A stretch of 64,000 nt of DNA from contig NC_082595.1 of assembly GCF_030936135.1 (NCBI RefSeq), forward strand, positions 105,131,334 through 105,195,333, read 5' to 3'. A program made the position numbers and the translations under genes. Every line of letters starts with the position of its first letter. Position 1 is the first letter of the stretch. The notes beneath the pieces are model-generated. The model did no database searches, was not told the DNA's origin, and was given only the letters and a program-made list of their open reading frames with translations. This DNA is from Gavia stellata. Lineage: Eukaryota; Chordata; Aves; Gaviiformes; Gaviidae. Shown piece by piece: positions 58,701 through 64,000 of the stretch.

Positions 58701-61700
58701 CATTTGTTTGCGATGGGTAACTAATAGTAATTTCTATGACAGCAGCAGACATGTTTTGTAAATGAACTATCATTATTCTTTAAAACACTGAGGTTTTTTT
58801 CTGGAAAGTTGCTTTATGCTGTTTCATTGTATTGTGAAACAATGACTCTTGTTTACAGTATTCTGTCTGTACTTTCAGATTACTCCATTTCATGCCTCTT
58901 TGGTGCTGTTCATCGGCAAAGCCTCAGGTGCAGTTACTGATCCTGTTGCTGGCTTTTTTATTAGCAAAAGTAGATGGACAAAAATTGGCCGGCTCATGCC
59001 TTGGTAAGCATAAATGTGTACATATATTTACATACATATATATATATGAATATTGTGTGTGTGTGTTGTGATCATACAGTCACCTCATTGAATTAGACTC
59101 ATTTTTCTTTTCCTGTTTCCCAGACAACAGTGATTGTATTCATTCTACATATATAAAATCAAAAAGAAAAATTGTCATCTCTTTCCCTTTAACTTGTTCA
59201 CCCATGAAAACACAGAAGAGACTTTCTACCACTGGAGATCCAAACAAATAAAGCCAAGACACTGTGTTGTTAACAAAACTGGAAGCTCAGATCTAAAACT
59301 TTCTTGAATATGTGGTTGAATTTTCAATTTTGTCTAGATTCCTTTAGTCTGGCTTCACTCTTCCACAAAGTTGGAACTTGTTTCTGCTAGTGTCCTAGTG
59401 TGCTTTCACTTCTTGCATCAGCCTGACAGGAGCTCTGCTAACTTTAATTCTCTAGGCCTCAGTAAAGGATGTGTGCATACATGTGGAACAGATGTGACAT
59501 CATGGCATTGAAGGGCCCAGCAGCCAGCACTGCCCTGACACAATTACATTCTTCATTACAGCAGTCATTCTGGTCCAGCTTCTCTTATGTCCCCATAATC
59601 AAAATACTTCATTAAAAAATCACCATAACTTTTATAATGAATGAGATGCTGTAAGATTTTCATCAGCATTTCTGAAGGGACAGTGTGATGTTTCACTGTG
59701 ACATACTTATCCCTTGTAAGCACGCCAGCTAGTACACTTGTATAGGTGCTGTCCATGTGCTATAAGGAGAGGTTAGAAGAATGAATGTTACTTGTATAGG
59801 AAGGAGATTGACAGGTGTGAAGCAAGAAAATTGGAAAGGATTGGACCATGTTAGAAGAGCGCAAGCTCATCTATGCCATAGGGCATTTTTTTCTTGGTTC
59901 TTTTTTTATATTTTGGAAGTCAAGGAGAGACTGAGTAGTTTGTGAAATAGGGATTCTTTATTCACTGCTCTATCTCATGCATTATAAGGATGTATTGTAA
60001 GATATTTTGAATTAATTATGAACTTTGAATTAATATAACCCCCAAACTTGATTCACAACAAAAATCTAAGACTAGATGTTGTATCCTGAGCAAAGAAGTT
60101 GAATTTTCACGGAAAATAAGCCCAGTCTTTTTAGCTGGTGGTTCTCTTGCTGTCGTGTGCTTTTAGGGCTACAGAAACTTGTCCATGGGCAGCTTACATC
60201 TCACAAAGAATAGAAGGCAAGTACCTGTTGGAAGAAGGCTGAGATCAGCTGCTCTTGGCCCCAGCAGGAACAGGGCCTTCAGGTCAAAGTTAAGCTTTTT
60301 GTCAAGAGCCCCATGGGAAAAGAGGAGCTTGCTGCTGTTTCTCTTTTCAGGATTTGGTTTGTGGTCAGGTAAATGGAGTGCTTTTTAATGAGCACTGAAT
60401 TAACCGAGTAACAAAGTTATTAAAAAAGAAAATAATGATATTTTTATACAAATGACATTAGATGTATTCTGATGCCTTTTTTTTTTCCAGTTCTCTGAAA
60501 ATACTGCAAATACATGTGTTTAGTGTTAGTGTTAAACCGATGTTAGAGTAACTCCCATCCTAGCACAAGCATGAACTTATCAGCCCTTTGCACTGTAAAC
60601 CAACTACTGTACAACTTGCACTTCTTACAGGAGAAGTGCTTATCTAACCTGGCCTTTTATATGCATTCATCAAACAGCTGCTTTCTTTCCATAAGGATTT
60701 TGTCTGTTTTTTTGGTAATGGTAATTTTTTTCATGGGAATTTTGTTCCTACACTTTGGAGGTCAGACCATATTTACACAAAGCAAAAAATGGGTCTTCCA
60801 TTAGCTTAAAAATGCTTTAGTATTTTGAAATTATTCTGACTTCTGAAGCAATGGAATTGGTTCAGTCAGAAAAGCTTGCCAGCAAAGCAAAAACATTAGT
60901 AAAGAAGGTGAATATTTAACTATAGCTTAATACTGTACCCAGTATAATACGAAGTCGTCAATCCCCATTGATCTCTTCTACCTTTAAAAGGCACAAGCAG
61001 ACATTGACTTGAAATACACAAACCTGGTCAAATATTTTGTCAAAAGAGGTATTCAGCAACTTCAGCAAGGCTCTGAAAACTCACTGACTTCAATGAGGAA
61101 AGGAAAATATGGAAAGAGGATGGAAGGGGGAAGAATACTAAGAGGGTTGTTGCTGAAAAGTTGCATGAAAAATTGACTATGAAAATATTTTACTGTGTTG
61201 ACTCTGTCTGGACACCATTCTGGAAGAGCTCACACTTATGGAGAGGAAGGTAGATTCCCTGAGATGTGTTAGGATTTTACCCTTATTTGTGTTTTCCATT
61301 GCTGACCAGCTGTAGATGAACTGTGGCCTGGGGACTGGAGGGTCAGATAATACCAGAACCTGGCACTTTCCTTGTTAATGTTTAGCTCCCAGTGATACTG
61401 TCCATCCCAAAGAGCAGTGTGGGAAAGCCATTGTTTTACTAAACTATTTACCCACATTACTCTTTTGTATTTCAGGTTTTCAGTTCACGATTGCAAAATA
61501 ATCAGCTGACCCCCAATGTCCGTAGTGCTGTTGTGAAGGGATTAATCTGTTTTCTCTTTTATGTGTTTGGATATTTTTTGTTGGGATCTCGGTCATCTAA
61601 TTACATTGTTTAATGTCTGATTTACAAGAATACAGAAGAGCCCTGATGCTGCTGCAGCTCAGACTTTTAGGAAATAATAGCATCTGATCACTTCTTCCAT

Positions 61701-62622
61701 ATCATGGACTTTGACAAGTGTTGTTTGCCTGAAATAATTTGTAGACTAATGTCATTAATTGCTGGTTAATGGCAGTGCCTGGAATTTAAATTTATGTTCT
61801 TTTTTTTTTAAGCCACCTTCCTTACAAGATGATCCTTTTGTGTTTGAAGTGATTAGGAGTTTTGCTGCTGAGTTAAATGGAGCAAATTATCATATACCCA
61901 AGTAGATACAGACTGTAGGAACTTTTGCAGGGGGCTGTCCATTATCTTTTATGCTGTTTTCAGCATTTTTAAGTGTATCAACGTATATGCACTTGCTTGA
62001 AGTAGCAATGAAGAGGCTAAGTTGAGAGGAAAACTCAAGGCATTAAAATTAAAAGAGGGAATCCTTGGTAATAAGTAGGCTCATGTAAAAATTGCTGAAG
62101 TATGAGAAGACATGTGACAATAGGGCTTCGTTTTTCAGTGGTTCTTTCTAATAAAAGTATAGTCTGAGATATGTACTAAGGAATGGCAATATAGGTATGC
62201 TGTTACAGTGCACGTGCAAGGAAATTGTGTCTGCTCTGAGTGGAATATTAATGTAAGTATAGCTCTTTTCCTTCAGATTTGCTGGGTTTTTTCCCATTTT
62301 ATGGAAGTACTTTTATACATTTTATATTAACCTGTGCATTTAATGCATGCTAATGTTTAATACTTAAAAACATGACATTATGGTAGTTAGAAAAACTGCA
62401 CATAAAATAAATTGCATTATATTGATTATTAGCAGGAAAATTCAATGTGTTTTGCTGTCATTGTGTTGAGATTGTTGACGTGTTAATCTTCTTTGCAGGA
62501 TGCTGGCGTGTACACCCTTCACAGTGGTGTCCTATTTTTTTATGTGGTACCTGCCTCCTTTTGTATCAGGGAGAGTTGCATGGTACCTGACTTTCTACTG
62601 CCTTTTCCAAGCACTGACCACA
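49489..62622 (+). CDS. MFSD2B: MFSD2B, coding exons 1-4 (gene continues beyond the right edge)
   Basis: MFSD2B is a major-facilitator membrane protein that exports sphingosine-1-phosphate from red blood cells and platelets. Four coding exons (49489-49536, 54947-55063, 58879-59003, 62499-62622) join in frame, with GT-AG introns and phases 0, 0, 2, 0, to give 138 residues. The N-terminus is short ([16 protein letters not shown]). TM1 is around [22 protein letters not shown]2 contains [16 protein letters not shown] with Asp76, the position matching the conserved TDP of MFSD2-type transporters. The loop [10 protein letters not shown] is typical of the family. TM3 is around [16 protein letters not shown], and TM4 begins at [13 protein letters not shown]. 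The match to remembered human MFSD2B is clear ([23 protein letters not shown]). MFSD2A is excluded by fit and gene order. The next exon (human FFQVPYTALTM) was not found before 64000. Confidence 0.92.
50121..50203 (+). repeat. Compound microsatellite, (GGAC)n then (AC)n then C-rich
   Basis: Four GGAC units run into about 14 AC units, then an irregular CCCCACACA stretch. It is likely length-variable between individuals. Confidence 0.9.
50716..50864 (+). promoter_or_regulatory. MFSD2B: Candidate erythroid/megakaryocyte enhancer (GATA plus NF-E2-type motifs)
   Basis: Within 150 bases of MFSD2B intron 1 there are two NF-E2/AP-1-type sites, GCTGACTCA at 50716-50724 and TGAGTCA at 50790-50796. There are three GATA motifs: AGATAA at 50763, its reverse complement TTATCT at 50783, and TGATAA at 50859, the last joined to a CAACTG E-box. 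GATA1 and NF-E2 act together at red-cell and platelet enhancers, where MFSD2B is expressed. Motifs alone do not prove function. Confidence 0.45.
52582..52832 (+). mobile_element. CR1 LINE 3' end, sense
   Basis: A clear avian CR1 3' terminus: TACAATGAGGGTGGTGAGAC, AACCAGTTGCCCAGAGAAGT, GGATGCCCCATCCCTGGAAG, GTTCAAGGCCAGGTTGGATG, GGTCCCTTCCAACCCAAACC, and the tail ATTCTGTGATTCTAT. It is about 250 bases, 5'-truncated as is usual. The open frames on both strands across it belong to the repeat. Confidence 0.95.
54325..54400 (+). repeat. MIR-like SINE relic (short)
   Basis: AAGTGACTTTGCCAGGGTCA followed by CACCAGC matches the MIR core (aagtgacttgcccagggtcacacagc) with one or two changes. The flanks are too diverged to set the ends firmly. 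Confidence 0.55.
54947..55063 (+). CDS. MFSD2B: MFSD2B coding exon 2 (TM1)
   Basis: Acceptor ATCTTGAACAG, donor CAT|GTAAGT. 39 codons: [20 protein letters not shown] followed by [19 protein letters not shown]. The GGxPNQ motif before TM1 is shared with human MFSD2B. Confidence 0.94.
55064..58878 (+). other. MFSD2B: MFSD2B intron 2
   Basis: 3.8 kb, mostly unique. A short (CT)n run lies near 57974-57989. No repeat family or exon was recognised. Confidence 0.75.
58879..59003 (+). CDS. MFSD2B: MFSD2B coding exon 3 (TM2)
   Basis: Acceptor GTACTTTCAG, donor TG|GTAAGC. It encodes [20 protein letters not shown], then [20 protein letters not shown] and P plus TG of Trp. It carries the conserved Asp-Pro of TM2 and the basic TM2-TM3 loop. 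Confidence 0.95.
59004..62498 (+). other. MFSD2B: MFSD2B intron 3
   Basis: 3.5 kb, AT-rich. It begins close to a TA/TG microsatellite at 59025-59075. Nothing else was recognised. Confidence 0.75.
59025..59075 (+). repeat. TA/TG microsatellite
   Basis: ACATATATATATATGAATAT is followed by (TG)n of about six units. It lies just inside MFSD2B intron 3. Confidence 0.8.
62499..62622 (+). CDS. MFSD2B: MFSD2B coding exon 4 (TM3-TM4)
   Basis: Acceptor CTTCTTTGCAG, donor ACA|GTAAGT. It completes the Trp codon and encodes [20 protein letters not shown] and then a segment ending [13 protein letters not shown]. This matches human MFSD2B through TM3 and into TM4. Confidence 0.95.
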
Positions 62623-64000
62623 GTAAGTAGATTACAGGTCATGATATTCTCAGCAGTAACTTGCTTGTTTTCTGTCTATATTAATGCATTCAGATTTAGT
62701 AAATTGAGATTTACCAAAACTTTACATTTGATTTCAACTTCTAGTGAGTTTAAGGGATAGGCAGATGTCCTTTTATCAAAATCTGTGCTGGTTGATGGTT
62801 TCTGCCAATGCTTTCTCTGGCAAATGACCTGCTAATTCAGACAGATTACCTCCGATCATTTTCATTGGCAGTGCCCTAGATACTCAACTCATTCTTGTAT
62901 AGATCCATAAAGACATTTGGATTCCTAACTCCAGTTAGACATCTAGCTTCTCATAACTTCTATGTTCAGGAGCAGATCAGGAGACCAAGTAGGTTTGTGG
63001 CTCTAGTTCTGGGTGTTTTGACTTAAGCTAGAAGGCAATGAAAAGTCGGGGTACTGGAGCTGAAATAGTACTGATAGTAGTCATCATGATATTTATGCCT
63101 GGATAGAAGAGTTTGAGCACATGAATTTTTTAATACTTGCAGTATTTATGCAGAAGACATAATTTCAGTGGATCCCAAAGAACTTCTCTGACACGTTCCA
63201 TACTGTGCATGTAGGGGTTGCATCACCCCATTTTGCCTTGTAGCCAATATCAAGGGGAAAAAAGGGGAAAATCTTCCATGCAGACCAGTATCACACAGCA
63301 GATTATGACTGGAAGTAAGACAGCTGCATTGCAATTTGGCAGGGTGTATCCTGGCTGATTGAATTTCACTGGATCACATTTTGAAAAAGTGGTTCCCAGG
63401 CATTTAAAATGTTTGTATTTCTTGTTTGACTTTGGCTTTTCTCCTGTTTACAGATCTGTTGGACCTGGGAATTCTGTATTCCTGTGTTAAGCTGGAATGT
63501 TTCCCTAGGTCCTTTGTGTTTCCCTTGGAGAAAAAGAGTCCAGAAAACATTCGTAATAGCTTAAAATAGTTTTCTTCCCCCTCGCTTTTGAAGGAAAGCC
63601 ACAGATTTTCCGTGGCAGAGCTTTGAAAACATATACACTTGGCATGTTTGATGGACGTGAATAGAAATGCATTCTGTACGAAGAGTAGGATGCAGATTGC
63701 GAGACTTAGTTTGCCTGGCCACAGATCTCTGTGGTGGTGGAAACACCACAGAGAACTTGATTGTTCAAGCAGGTTCATGTCCTACTTCCACTTCACAATA
63801 GTCTGAAATTTTGGCCTGTATGTTGTTCCAAGATTTTAGAAATTATTTTTATTTTAGTTCAACACTAGGAGGACAGGATCCCACTCACATCATTACCATC
63901 CAAAAGGTGAAGCCTTTACTGTTCAATAGTTATTTTCAATGAAGTACTACTGGAAATAAGGCCTCTCCTGCAGTAAAAGTGGGGCTCATTTACCCAGTAG
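62623..64000 (+). other. MFSD2B: MFSD2B intron 4 (partial)
   Basis: 1.4 kb to the window edge. The expected next exon was not found. No repeat family was recognised. Confidence 0.75.

Noticed and set aside
1-64000. Search for an operon, CRISPR array, phage or other new system
   Set aside because: The sequence is intron-rich vertebrate DNA with three known genes. Nothing supports a prokaryotic-type system.

Overview
The window is vertebrate nuclear DNA, almost certainly from a bird. It has long AT-rich introns, three CpG islands, split genes with GT-AG introns, and CR1 LINE fragments. One CR1 copy ends in the typical avian 3' tail. No bacterial, phage, CRISPR, tRNA or rRNA features were seen. 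The species cannot be fixed from the sequence alone. Genes were identified by translating exons and comparing them with remembered human proteins; no database search was run.

Three genes were found, in the order known from human 2p23.3. (1) ATAD2B, minus strand. Its first coding exon lies in the CpG island at about 18.9-20.8 kb, and coding exons 2, 3 and 4 lie at 4.6, 3.0 and 1.8 kb. The rest of the gene, including the AAA+ and bromodomain parts, lies beyond the left edge. (2) UBXN2A, plus strand. All six coding exons are present (31.85-45.48 kb), giving a predicted 293-residue p97/VCP cofactor with SEP and UBX domains. A non-coding first exon probably sits in the CpG island at 27.4-29.1 kb. 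(3) MFSD2B, plus strand. Coding exon 1 is in the CpG island at 48.95-49.7 kb and exons 2-4 follow at 54.9, 58.9 and 62.5 kb. The gene continues past the right edge.

ATAD2B and UBXN2A are divergent, but their CpG islands are about 8 kb apart. The sequence between them is mostly unique and holds an old CR1-like fragment. UBXN2A and MFSD2B run head to tail about 4 kb apart. Most of the window is intronic or intergenic. Repeats are sparse: two clear CR1 pieces, one older CR1-like piece, two MIR-like SINE relics, short simple repeats, and a possible small retrocopy.

The three genes do not form a pathway. ATAD2B is a chromatin AAA+/bromodomain protein, UBXN2A is a p97 adaptor, and MFSD2B exports sphingosine-1-phosphate from red cells and platelets. 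No new biological system is evident. The best leads are regulatory: a GATA plus NF-E2-type motif cluster in MFSD2B intron 1, and the widely spaced ATAD2B/UBXN2A promoters.
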